Source: Clostridia bacterium (GTDB taxonomy: Bacteria > Bacillota > Clostridia > Oscillospirales > CAG-272). From it: a DNA stretch of 64,000 nucleotides. This document shows positions 25,930-33,873 of this stretch, piece after piece. Where the stretch lies: positions 34,076 through 98,075 of the forward strand of contig JAFTJZ010000091.1 of assembly GCA_017456145.1 (NCBI GenBank), in the 5' to 3' direction. Under the pieces are notes generated by a model. That model saw only the letters and a list, made by a program, of their open reading frames with translations. It was not told where the DNA came from and ran no database searches. The first letter of the stretch is position 1, and each line of letters opens with the position of its first letter. Position numbers and translations under genes: made by a program.

Positions 25930-27588
25930 ATGTTCAACCTTCACACCCGTCTGACCTCCTCTCTGGAGAAGGGTTTCCTTGAGCAGTGGCCCGAGCAATT
26001 CCCCGCTCTGCACCGTGCGACCATACTGCGCAATCAGCATCTCGCCTTTCAATTGTTGTATCGTCTGGATGCGGACAATCACGCGCGCCGCTTTTCACTG
26101 AAGATCGAGGGCGAGCTCGCCCCCTACGTCACGCTGTACACCGTCGAGCAGGTACCCGTTCTGATGCCCTGCTTTCTTGGCAAGGTAGACGATAACTACC
26201 TGCGCACCACACCGGGGCTTTATCCCGATCTGCTGCAGCCGATCCACTATAGCAATGCCCTGTTTTTTGTCAAGGAACAGCTGCGCAGCCTTTGGATCAA
26301 CGTAGACACCAAGGGACAGGTGGAGGCGGGAATATATCCCCTTTCGCTGGTCATCCACAGTCCTGAGGGAGAGGAGCTCCGCCGCGAGACGCTGGAGATT
26401 GAAATTCTTGCGGCCGACCTCCCCGACCACGGCTTGATTTTGACGCAATGGTTCCACTGCGATTGTCTTGCGAACTACTACGGCTACGAGGTATTCTCCG
26501 AGCGTCACTGGGAGATCATGGAGAATTTCATGCGCACGGCGGTTGAATACGGGCAGAATATGATCCTCACCCCCCTGTTCACCCCGCCGCTTGACACCGC
26601 CGTCGGCGGAGAACGCTTGACGACGCAGCTGGTTGCCGTCACCAAAAACGGCGACGAATATACCTTCGACTTTACGCTGCTTGACCGCTACATGGACACC
26701 GCCTTACGGGCGGGAATGAAGTATTTTGAAATGTCGCACCTGTTCACCCAGTGGGGTGCTGCACACGCTCCCAAGATCATGGCAACGGTGGACGGAGAAT
26801 ACCGCCGCATCTTCGGTTGGGAGAGTGATGCCACGGGCGAGGAATACACCACCTTCCTGCAGGATTTCCTCCCCGCGCTGATCACTCACCTGAAGGAACG
26901 CGGCTTGGACAAAGCGTGTAAATACCATATCTCCGACGAGCCCAACGACGACTGTCTGGAGCAATACCGTCGCGCGCAGGCGGTGGTTGCCGAGGCTCTT
27001 GAGGGCTACGACATCATGGACGCGCTTTCCTCCTTTGAATTCTACAAGCAGGACGTGACCAAGATGCCCATTCCTGCCAGCAACCACATCGAACCCTTCC
27101 TCACAGAAAATATCTCCGGCCTTTGGACCTATTACTGCTGCGCTCAGCACACCAACGTCAGCAATCGTTTCATTGCCCAGCCCTCCTGGCGTAACCGCGC
27201 GTTGGGAATGCAGTGCTTTAAGTACGATATTGCGGGATTTTTGCAATGGGGCTACAATTTCTACAACAATATGTACTCGGTGAACAGCATCAATCCCTAC
27301 CTCTGCAACGACGGTGAGATGCAGGTTCCCGCGGGAGATGCCTTTGTCGTCTATCCCGGGCAGGACGGTCACCCGATGGTGTCGCTGCGCCTGGTCGTCT
27401 TCCGCGAGAGCTTGGAGGATATCGCCGCCATGAAACTCGCTGCCTCGCTGTGCGGCAAGGATGCCGTCGTCGCCGCCATCGAGAACGCTTACGGCAAGCC
27501 CGTTCGCTTTGATGACTGCCCCCACACCGCCGACGAAATGCTCCGCGTCAGAGCCGCAGTCGATGCTTTGATTAAAGAAAATGTATGA
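25930..27588 (+). CDS. DUF4091 protein, glycoside hydrolase family 123-like
   Basis: 552 residues, no signal peptide. N-terminal beta-sandwich region (to about 160) followed by a TIM-barrel region with DUF4091-type sequence. Adjacent Asp336-Glu337 in HISDEPNDD matches the Asp-Glu pair used in substrate-assisted catalysis by GH123 beta-N-acetylgalactosaminidases. The strand LQWGYNFYNNMYS near 438 is typical of DUF4091. Substrate is probably an N-acetylated hexosamine (family inference). Transcribed after the HAD gene; followed by a strong hairpin. Confidence 0.8.
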   Translation: MFNLHTRLTSSLEKGFLEQWPEQFPALHRATILRNQHLAFQLLYRLDADNHARRFSLKIEGELAPYVTLYTVEQVPVLMPCFLGKVDDNYLRTTPGLYPDLLQPIHYSNALFFVKEQLRSLWINVDTKGQVEAGIYPLSLVIHSPEGEELRRETLEIEILAADLPDHGLILTQWFHCDCLANYYGYEVFSERHWEIMENFMRTAVEYGQNMILTPLFTPPLDTAVGGERLTTQLVAVTKNGDEYTFDFTLLDRYMDTALRAGMKYFEMSHLFTQWGAAHAPKIMATVDGEYRRIFGWESDATGEEYTTFLQDFLPALITHLKERGLDKACKYHISDEPNDDCLEQYRRAQAVVAEALEGYDIMDALSSFEFYKQDVTKMPIPASNHIEPFLTENISGLWTYYCCAQHTNVSNRFIAQPSWRNRALGMQCFKYDIAGFLQWGYNFYNNMYSVNSINPYLCNDGEMQVPAGDAFVVYPGQDGHPMVSLRLVVFRESLEDIAAMKLAASLCGKDAVVAAIENAYGKPVRFDDCPHTADEMLRVRAAVDALIKENV

Positions 27589-27593
27589 GTAAT

Positions 27594-27857
27594 GCGGGGG
27601 GAACTTTTTTGGAAAAAAGTTCCCCCCGCACCCCCTTCAAAAAACTTGTAAAATAAATGGATAGGATGCTTTCGTTACAATGACATCCTATCCATTTTTT
27701 GTTCAAGTTCTTGAAGGGAGGGGTACGGGGAGGGGAACGATGTTTGTCGGTCGTGATGTTTTGCATAGCAAAACGGCACGATGACGGCGTTCAGCCGTCA
27801 AGGCAAACTCGAAGATCGCTTGCGATCATCTTCTTATCAAGAATTTTCCCTCCCCGC
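27594..27857 (+). repeat. Nested inverted-repeat element copy 2, with internal insertion
   Basis: Terminal hairpin GCGGGGGGAAC/GTTCCCCCCGC (27594-27629), outer arm CTTCAAAAAACTTG (27635-27648), central stem AAATGGATAGGATG (27655-27668) with its exact inverse (27684-27697) around a 15-base loop, outer arm CAAGTTCTTGAAG (27704-27716), then the last hairpin arm interrupted by a 97-base insert (27739-27835). Without the insert its length is 167, against 169 for copy 1, and it runs in the opposite direction. The central stem followed by TTTTTTG would terminate the DUF4091 gene. Confidence 0.8.
27739..27835 (+). mobile_element. Three-hairpin insert inside the nested element
   Basis: Begins GATGTTTG and contains H1 GTTTTGC-ata-GCAAAAC (27758-27774), H2 GACGGC-gttca-GCCGTC (27783-27799) and H3 GATCGC-tt-GCGATC (27814-27827). 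The sequence on either side continues the repeat of copy 1, which shows insertion. The insert at 35028 has the same order of hairpins with different stem bases. No ORF; if mobile it would need a transposase supplied elsewhere. Confidence 0.6.
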
Positions 27858-27869
27858 AAAAAACATCTC

Positions 27870-28640
27870 TCAAATCGCCTCGATAAACGCCAATCCACGC
27901 AGCACGTCTGCTTCGGGGCGCTTTTGCTCCAATGTTTTTATGACATCCAGACGCTTGATCGCGCGATGAAAGTCTAACGGCAGGTCTCCCTCACCGGGAA
28001 TAAGATGCATATCGCACATAAACGCCTCTCGATTGGTCAACTTAGCATCCGACCAGTGCACCCGTCCAATCCATTCGGGATGCTTGAGATATTCGTACAA
28101 ATAGGCAAACCGCTCCTGAGCACTCTCCTTGGTTGCCGCACCTGTAGCCGCGTGACTAGTATCCAGCGTCAGCATGACGTTATCTCGGCAAACATCCGTA
28201 TAGATTTGAAACCATTCTTCCGCCATAGAACCATACGCCTTGCGATGCGCCATGTGCAGCGCTTGATTTTCAAGACAAAGTATGATTTTTTTCGTTGCCG
28301 CATAATCGGCAACGGCACGAATCCCCTCAATCATGCGCTCGTAATTGCCCACTACCTCGCCGTGCAGTGCCTCAATGCCCATCAGATGCATGACCATACG
28401 ATCTACGGGATAGCAGCATCCGGTATCAATGGCGGTCTTGAGCGTTTCAATTGAGCGTTGCCGCCATGCATCGTCTAATGCGGCAAGATTCAGATTGGCA
28501 TACGGCAGATGAACACCGTAGACAAAAGGAACGTACTGCTCCCAATTCGGCAAAACGTCATAACGACCAATGTGCGCCTCTACGCCAAGATGCTGCTCGG
28601 TCAGAAATTTCGGGGTATGTACGGGACAGATCAATAACAT
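27870..28640 (-). CDS. Sugar phosphate isomerase/epimerase-like protein
   Basis: 256 residues. Xylose-isomerase-like TIM barrel (AP endonuclease 2 superfamily): metal-site candidates are Glu in ILCLENQALHM, Asp and His in MLTLDTSHAA, His in GRVHWSDAK and Glu in LIPGEGDLPL. Substrate unknown. GAGGTGATCGT before ATG. Lies 9 bases downstream of the PHP protein gene, so the pair is an operon, probably in sugar or cyclitol metabolism (inference). Confidence 0.75.
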   Translation of the reverse strand: MLLICPVHTPKFLTEQHLGVEAHIGRYDVLPNWEQYVPFVYGVHLPYANLNLAALDDAWRQRSIETLKTAIDTGCCYPVDRMVMHLMGIEALHGEVVGNYERMIEGIRAVADYAATKKIILCLENQALHMAHRKAYGSMAEEWFQIYTDVCRDNVMLTLDTSHAATGAATKESAQERFAYLYEYLKHPEWIGRVHWSDAKLTNREAFMCDMHLIPGEGDLPLDFHRAIKRLDVIKTLEQKRPEADVLRGLAFIEAI

Positions 28641-28649
28641 ACGATCACC

Positions 28650-29669
28650 TCACAAGAATACGGGATTCAATACAAACTGCGGAATATATTCCCCCTCGGA
28701 ATATTTGCGCGGCATCGGCTTTCCCTTCCCTCGTACACGGAAATAGCCCTTGCCGGGAAGTGTAGCACGGTATGAAAAATTCTTTGAAACGTCGGTAAGA
28801 GAAGTCACCAACTCTCCGTTTGAAATAATGTCTACCTGTTCCATCTCCACGTTTGCCTCAAAGGATAGCGTCACGTCATAATAGCCCTCCCGGTCGGTCG
28901 GCTCGGCGGTAAAGACAGGATTCTGAATACAATTGCCCACGGTGCAGAAGAATCTGCCCTCACGGTAGGCGCGGATGATCTCATCGTACGTGTTTTCTTC
29001 GACCCAAAGTACATCCTGCACAAATTCGCCGGGATAATAATCGTCGCCTCCGTCATCAAAATGCTTATGGAAATCGGAGCCGTTACGGGCATACAGACGG
29101 TAGCCGGCACAAAGCAGACGATCCCATTCTTCCCCGATCCGCCAGGTCTGCTTGGCACGTCGTTCCCTGCGGTCAACGCAAGCGATGACCTTGAATACAT
29201 CATTCTCTGCAGCCAACGCCTCTAAATCCTCATAAGAAACGTCGGGAGAGTTCGGATGATTGAAGATCATAAACGTTTGATCCTCTCCCCACCCGTCTTT
29301 GACATAGCGCATCTCCTGCAATGCTTCTTCAATTCCCTCGTGACCGCTTTGACGGTGGAAATGGCGCACCAGCTCCCGCTGCAGCGCAAACTCACGATTA
29401 TCCGGCACGGTCACAAACATGGTGTGACGCTGGATGGGGAAATTCTGCTCGGCTGTGTGAAAAATCGGCAGCTCCGGATAACGTTCTCTTGCCTCCAGCA
29501 CCTCGCGATACTGCGCCTCAAAGCAATCGGGCGTATCATAGGAATGTCCGGAAATTCCGATAAAATCAATATAAGGGCGGCTACGCTTGATAATCTCCAA
29601 AACAGACAACGTACCGTCGTTACAATTTTGCGTGTGAACGTGAAGATCGCCTTTGATCCATTTTCCCAT
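28650..29669 (-). CDS. PHP-domain metal-dependent phosphoesterase-like protein
   Basis: 339 residues. Starts with the PHP motif GDLHVHTQ (residues 7-14), and has later histidines in GISGHSYDTP, FNHPNSPD and NGSDFHKHFDD that fit the trinuclear metal site. Residues about 255-339 form a beta-rich tail (YDVTLSFEANVEMEQVDI). Such proteins hydrolyse phosphoesters; substrate unknown. AGGTGAGG precedes ATG. First gene of the pair with the isomerase-like protein. Confidence 0.8.
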   Translation of the reverse strand: MGKWIKGDLHVHTQNCNDGTLSVLEIIKRSRPYIDFIGISGHSYDTPDCFEAQYREVLEARERYPELPIFHTAEQNFPIQRHTMFVTVPDNREFALQRELVRHFHRQSGHEGIEEALQEMRYVKDGWGEDQTFMIFNHPNSPDVSYEDLEALAAENDVFKVIACVDRRERRAKQTWRIGEEWDRLLCAGYRLYARNGSDFHKHFDDGGDDYYPGEFVQDVLWVEENTYDEIIRAYREGRFFCTVGNCIQNPVFTAEPTDREGYYDVTLSFEANVEMEQVDIISNGELVTSLTDVSKNFSYRATLPGKGYFRVRGKGKPMPRKYSEGEYIPQFVLNPVFL

Positions 29670-29734
29670 TTTTTGACCTCACCTTTTCCATTTTGATCTG
29701 AAAAACACGCGTTTTTCAGACTTTCTTCCCTGCT

Positions 29735-29770
29735 AAAAAGCGAAAAAAGTCCACTTGGGACTTTTTTCGC
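29735..29770 (-). terminator. Terminator of the serC-serA operon
   Basis: 13-base arms (29740-29752 with 29758-29770) around a five-base loop, followed on the minus strand by CTTTTT, 10 bases after the serA stop. Confidence 0.85.
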
Positions 29771-29780
29771 GTATCAATCA

Positions 29781-30938
29781 TTAAATGAAACGAACGCGGA
29801 TCATACCGTCGATGGTACGGATCAGCTCTTCCGTCTCGGCGCTGACCGAGCCGGTGATATCCACGATGGTGTAAGCGACCTCACCGCGCGACTTGTTGGT
29901 CATATTCTCGATATTGGCGCCGTCGTTGGCAACGACCATGGTGATCTTGCGCAGCACCTCGGGAACATTCTTATGCAGGCAGCAGATACGCAGATCGCCG
30001 CTGCGAGGCATGGTCACGGTGGGGTAATTGACGCTGTTCTGGATATTACCGTTGGTCAGATACTCATCCAGCTCACGCGCTGCCATGATGGCGCAGTTAT
30101 CCTCGGACTCCTCGGTGGAGGCGCCCAGATGAGGGATGGCAACGATCCCCTTGACACCGACCGTCTCGGGCGTGGGGAAATCGGTCACATAAGACGCGAT
30201 CTTTCCCGATGCAAGTGCCGCCTTGACATCCTCGGCGTTGACCAGATCGGCACGTGCGAGGTTGACGATGCGAACACCGTCCTTCATGGTCGCGATGGTG
30301 GAGGCATTGATCATGCCCTTTGTGTCCTTGGTTGCGGGGACGTGCAGTGTGATATAATCGGCCTTCTCGAAGATCTCCTCGTAGGCGGCCGCCTTGACAA
30401 CATGATGATTGAGGTTCCAAGCCGCCTCTACCGACAGGAAGGGGTCACAGCCGATGACCTTCATCCCAAGGTGGACCGCGACGTTGGCGACCATACCGCC
30501 GATGGCACCCAGACCAATGACACCCAGCGTCTTGCCCTTAAGCTCCACGCCTGCGAATGCGGACTTGCCCTTTTCGACCTGCTTTGCGACATCGTCGCCG
30601 GCAAGGCCGTTCGCCCAATCGACACCGCCGACCACGTTACGGGATGCCAGCAGCAGTGCGCACAGCGTCAGCTCCTTGACACCGTTGGCATTGGCGCCGG
30701 GGGTATTGAATACCACGATGCCCTCCTCAGCACAGCGCTCGACGGGAATGTTATTGACACCCGCACCTGCGCGGGCAATGGCGAGCAGATTGTCACCGAA
30801 GGTCATGTCGTGCATGGCAGCGGAACGAACCATGATGCCTGTGGGATTTTCGGCAGCATCGGTCAGCATATATTTGTCGGCAGGCAGCATATCCGTGCCG
30901 ACCTTGGCAATTTTATTGAGCAACAGAATTTCTTGCAT
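29781..30938 (-). CDS. serA: D-3-phosphoglycerate dehydrogenase
   Basis: 385 residues, short form with an ACT-like C-terminus. First step of serine synthesis. NAD site LGVIGLGAIGGMVANVAVHL, catalytic Arg in NLARADLV and His in IPHLGASTEES. The usual GVN motif is GAGVNNIP. Residues 310-385 form one ACT domain (ICCLHKNVPEVLRKITMVVA), the likely serine sensor. ATG 30938 has AAGGAGA 7 bases upstream. Last gene of the operon, 22 bases after serC. Confidence 0.96.
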   Translation of the reverse strand: MQEILLLNKIAKVGTDMLPADKYMLTDAAENPTGIMVRSAAMHDMTFGDNLLAIARAGAGVNNIPVERCAEEGIVVFNTPGANANGVKELTLCALLLASRNVVGGVDWANGLAGDDVAKQVEKGKSAFAGVELKGKTLGVIGLGAIGGMVANVAVHLGMKVIGCDPFLSVEAAWNLNHHVVKAAAYEEIFEKADYITLHVPATKDTKGMINASTIATMKDGVRIVNLARADLVNAEDVKAALASGKIASYVTDFPTPETVGVKGIVAIPHLGASTEESEDNCAIMAARELDEYLTNGNIQNSVNYPTVTMPRSGDLRICCLHKNVPEVLRKITMVVANDGANIENMTNKSRGEVAYTIVDITGSVSAETEELIRTIDGMIRVRFI

Positions 30939-30960
30939 GATTTGTCTCCTTGTGATTGAC

Positions 30961-32052
30961 TTATGCCTTGGGATTCTCGGCAGCAAACTTCTTCATGAAG
31001 GCTACCAGCGCCTGAACGCCCTCGTAGGGCATGGCGTTATAAATGGAGGCGCGCATACCGCCAACGGAGCGGTGACCCTTGAGGTTCTTCAGCCCCGCAG
31101 CCGCTGCATCGGACGCAAACTTCTTATCCAGATCTGCATCTCCTGTGACAAAGGTGACGTTCATCATGGAACGGCTGTCCTTTTTGACGGGAGCGATATA
31201 ATAGTCCTGACTATCCAGATAATCGTACAGCAGCGTAGCCTTCTTGACGTTCATTTCCTTCATCACGTCAAGACCGCCAAGGGAAAGGATCCAATCGTAG
31301 ACCAGCTTTGCAACGTAGATCGTGTAGCAGGGGGGCGTGTTGTACATTGAGCCGTTCTCTGCCATGGTCTTCCACTCCAGCATGGTGGGCATCTTCTCCT
31401 CAGCATACTCCAGAAGATCCTCACGGACGATGACCAGCGTCATACCTGCAGGAGCCATATTCTTCTGCGCACCTGCGTAGATCACGCCGAACTTGGAGAC
31501 ATCCACAGGCTCGGAAATGATGCAGGAGGACATATCGGCAACCAGAGGAATATCGCCCGTATCGGGGATGTAGGAATACTTGGTGCCGTAGATGGTGTTG
31601 TTAAAACAAATATGCACGTATGCCGCGTCGGGGCGGATCATATCGGGCGTCACGGTGGGGATGTGATCGAAGTTATCATCCTTGGTGGTGGCAATGCACT
31701 TGACGTCATACCCAAGCTTTTGCGCCTCCTTGAATGCCTTGCCTGAGAACTGACCGGAAACGACGTAATCTGCCTTCCCCGTGCGGCCGATCAGATTCAT
31801 GGGAACGGCTGCAAACTGGGTGGACGCACCGCCCTGCAGGAAAAGCACCTTATAGTTGTCGGGAATGTTCATCAGCTGACGCAGCTGTGCCTCGGCAGCC
31901 TCAATGATGGGCTCATAGTCCTTGGAGCGGTGGGACATCTCCATGACGGACATACCGCTCTCACCATAGCAAAGCATCTCTGCCGCTGCTCTCTCCAGCA
32001 CAGGCACGGGGAGCATCGAAGGACCTGCGGAAAAGTTGTAAACTCTGTTCAT
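30961..32052 (-). CDS. serC: Phosphoserine aminotransferase
   Basis: 363 residues. PLP enzyme of serine synthesis that converts 3-phosphohydroxypyruvate to phosphoserine. Begins VYNFSAGPSMLP and has the Schiff-base Lys197 in YAGAQKNMAPAG; the C-terminal GMRASIYNAMPYEGV is typical. AAAGGAGA site before ATG 32052. Between an unknown 214-residue gene and serA; no phosphoserine phosphatase gene is nearby. Confidence 0.97.
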   Translation of the reverse strand: MNRVYNFSAGPSMLPVPVLERAAAEMLCYGESGMSVMEMSHRSKDYEPIIEAAEAQLRQLMNIPDNYKVLFLQGGASTQFAAVPMNLIGRTGKADYVVSGQFSGKAFKEAQKLGYDVKCIATTKDDNFDHIPTVTPDMIRPDAAYVHICFNNTIYGTKYSYIPDTGDIPLVADMSSCIISEPVDVSKFGVIYAGAQKNMAPAGMTLVIVREDLLEYAEEKMPTMLEWKTMAENGSMYNTPPCYTIYVAKLVYDWILSLGGLDVMKEMNVKKATLLYDYLDSQDYYIAPVKKDSRSMMNVTFVTGDADLDKKFASDAAAAGLKNLKGHRSVGGMRASIYNAMPYEGVQALVAFMKKFAAENPKA

Positions 32053-32080
32053 TTTTTATGTATCTCCTTTGTTAAATAAA

Positions 32081-32725
32081 TCAATGTTGATCGGGCGCGC
32101 TCTCGCCCTTGACGGTGATCCATTCTTTGGCGTATGGCAAAGACATGATCCACTCACACAGTGTATGCCACTCGGCGAGCTTATGATTACGACGCGCGTA
32201 ATAAATATTGATCAGATTTTCGTAATTCATGGTCACGGTACGCAGCTGGTTATAGCTCGTGGGAAGGATCTGAATGATGTTGTGCCATGGGGTACGATCC
32301 TCCTTGTTCTCAAGAAAACGCAATCTCTCGCCCTCCAGATAGGCAATGATGGCATCCAGCATACAGAGACCACCCGCATCCAATCGGTCACAGGAAAAAT
32401 CCTCGCGACAAAAGGGCTTGGTATGGATCTTATGCATGGTCGAGGTGGAGTTGGCAACGGTACCCACCTTATAAGTGTCAAATTCCTTCCACCAGTACAG
32501 CGGCGCGGTGATATCCACACTGACGAAAATCTGACGCAGGAATTTTCTGTGGTCGCTCCCTGCGGTCGCCAGTCGACGGCCGAAATCCAGATCGATGGGG
32601 CCGAGAACAAAATTCCCCGCCTCGTCGTAGTAGCTGTCGGATTTTGCCCAACTGTTCATGGGATTTCTTGCACCGCGAATCGCATGATCCAGATTCATAA
32701 CGGCGGTGTTTTTTACGCTTAACAT
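32081..32725 (-). CDS. Unknown protein, possibly a remote ThyX-like fold, first gene of the ser operon
   Basis: 214 residues. I do not recognise a firm family. The segment FLRQIFVSVDITAPLYWWKE followed by a Tyr and Ser-rich VANSTSTMHK recalls a group of Firmicutes and phage proteins with weak likeness to flavin-dependent thymidylate synthase, but the classic RHR-x7-S motif is absent. It has no signal peptide or membrane segment. GGGAGGTCTGGGT precedes the ATG. It starts the transcript that continues into serC 28 bases later, so a link to serine or one-carbon metabolism is possible (inference). Confidence 0.65.
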   Translation of the reverse strand: MLSVKNTAVMNLDHAIRGARNPMNSWAKSDSYYDEAGNFVLGPIDLDFGRRLATAGSDHRKFLRQIFVSVDITAPLYWWKEFDTYKVGTVANSTSTMHKIHTKPFCREDFSCDRLDAGGLCMLDAIIAYLEGERLRFLENKEDRTPWHNIIQILPTSYNQLRTVTMNYENLINIYYARRNHKLAEWHTLCEWIMSLPYAKEWITVKGESAPDQH

Positions 32726-32756
32726 ACCCAGACCTCCCGTTGAAAAATCTTATAAC

Positions 32757-32785
32757 ATTATATCACAAAAACGTACGTTTGTAAA
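32757..32785 (-). promoter_or_regulatory. Promoter of the serC-serA operon with palindrome in the spacer
   Basis: Minus strand TTTACA (32785-32780), 17 bases, TATAAT (32762-32757). The spacer holds the perfect 12-base palindrome AAACGTACGTTT (32769-32780), which overlaps one base of the -35 box and is placed for a repressor. Confidence 0.75.
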
Positions 32786-32898
32786 GACTTTTTTCGTTTT
32801 TTTATGATTTCGACACTCGGCTGCATTTTTTTCACGGCAAGGCTGTTTTTTTATGCAAAAAAGTCGTAGGAACTTCGGAAGAGGTCGCGTTTTTCGGA

Positions 32899-33780
32899 TC
32901 ACCCTATCGCAATGGCCCCCAGCGCGGCGATCAGGCTGAGCGCAGCCAGGCATAAGCATACCTGCCGCTGTCCCAGCCCTGCGTCGCAAAGGCGATGATG
33001 CAAATGTCCCCGATCCGCACGGAAGGGATTTTTCCCGTGCAGCAGCCGCCGCACGACAGCAAAGGTCAGGTCTGCCATTGGTATAAAGCACAAAAGCAAG
33101 GGAATCGCGCCCGCCCCCGTGACGTCATAAGCGCGCAAGGACAGCCAGCCGATCAAAAAGCCGAGGAACAGAGCACCTTCGTCCCCCATAAATACACGGG
33201 CAGGATGCATATTATACGGCAAATATCCGAGACAACAGCCAAGACACCCCAGAGAAAGCACACCGCCAAGGGCATCTCCCCCCAAAAGCAGCAGCACCGC
33301 TGTACCCGCGCTCTCGGCGGCGATCACGGAGCCCGCCAGCCCATCAATGCCGTCGATCATGTTGTGTGCATTGGTCACAAGGCACAGCCAGAGCAGCGCA
33401 AGCAACCAAGGCATCAGCATACTGCGCGTCGGCACCCCGATCACGATCCCCCCTGCAACCAGCTGTGCGAGCAATTTGCCCCCCGCCGGCAAGCCGAACA
33501 CATCATCGGCAAGCCCCAGCACCGTCAGCAACGCCGTAGCAAGCAGCAATGGCAACAGGCTGTTTTTGAGCTGTCCCAGCACCGCAAGAATGCTCCAGAA
33601 GGCACCGAACAATGCGATCCCTCCGCAGCGCGGGATGGGTCTTTTGTGCATCCGCCGCGCCTCCCGTGGGACGTCCACTGCGCCGATATAGGGGGCGATT
33701 GCCATGGACGACGGCAAGAGCGCCGCACTCATCAGTGCAACCCCGCCGCCGCACAGCACCCAAAGCAGTCTATCGCTCAT
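32899..33780 (-). CDS. Undecaprenyl-phosphate sugar-1-phosphate transferase, TagO/WecA type
   Basis: 293 residues, polytopic membrane protein of the MraY/WecA family that loads an N-acetylhexosamine phosphate on the lipid carrier. Diagnostic segments: RMHKRPIPRCGGIALF, GLADDVFGLPAGGK (Mg-binding Asp pair), NAHNMIDGIDGLAG, FMGDEGALFLGF and RADRGHLHHRL. The last two favour the TagO/WecA branch over MraY. It is 93 bases downstream of trpS on the same strand. Some 170 bases on its 3' side (32726-32898) show only the ser promoter and no clear terminator. Confidence 0.88.
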   Translation of the reverse strand: MSDRLLWVLCGGGVALMSAALLPSSMAIAPYIGAVDVPREARRMHKRPIPRCGGIALFGAFWSILAVLGQLKNSLLPLLLATALLTVLGLADDVFGLPAGGKLLAQLVAGGIVIGVPTRSMLMPWLLALLWLCLVTNAHNMIDGIDGLAGSVIAAESAGTAVLLLLGGDALGGVLSLGCLGCCLGYLPYNMHPARVFMGDEGALFLGFLIGWLSLRAYDVTGAGAIPLLLCFIPMADLTFAVVRRLLHGKNPFRADRGHLHHRLCDAGLGQRQVCLCLAALSLIAALGAIAIG

Positions 33781-33873
33781 AAAAAACGCCCCCCTTCACC
33801 TCTTAACGCTCGCCGCTCGCATCGGCAAGTGCACGGATATGTAAGGGGGGTATTTATACAAGCTCTCGCGCGA

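Noticed and set aside
27594-27735. CRISPR-like repeats
   Set aside because: Hairpins are nested inverted repeats, not regularly spaced direct repeats; no cas genes in the window.
22944-27857. Composite transposon formed by the inverted 168-nt elements
   Set aside because: The enclosed genes are core functions (typA) and no target-site duplication or transposase is visible; the inverted arrangement may be chance.
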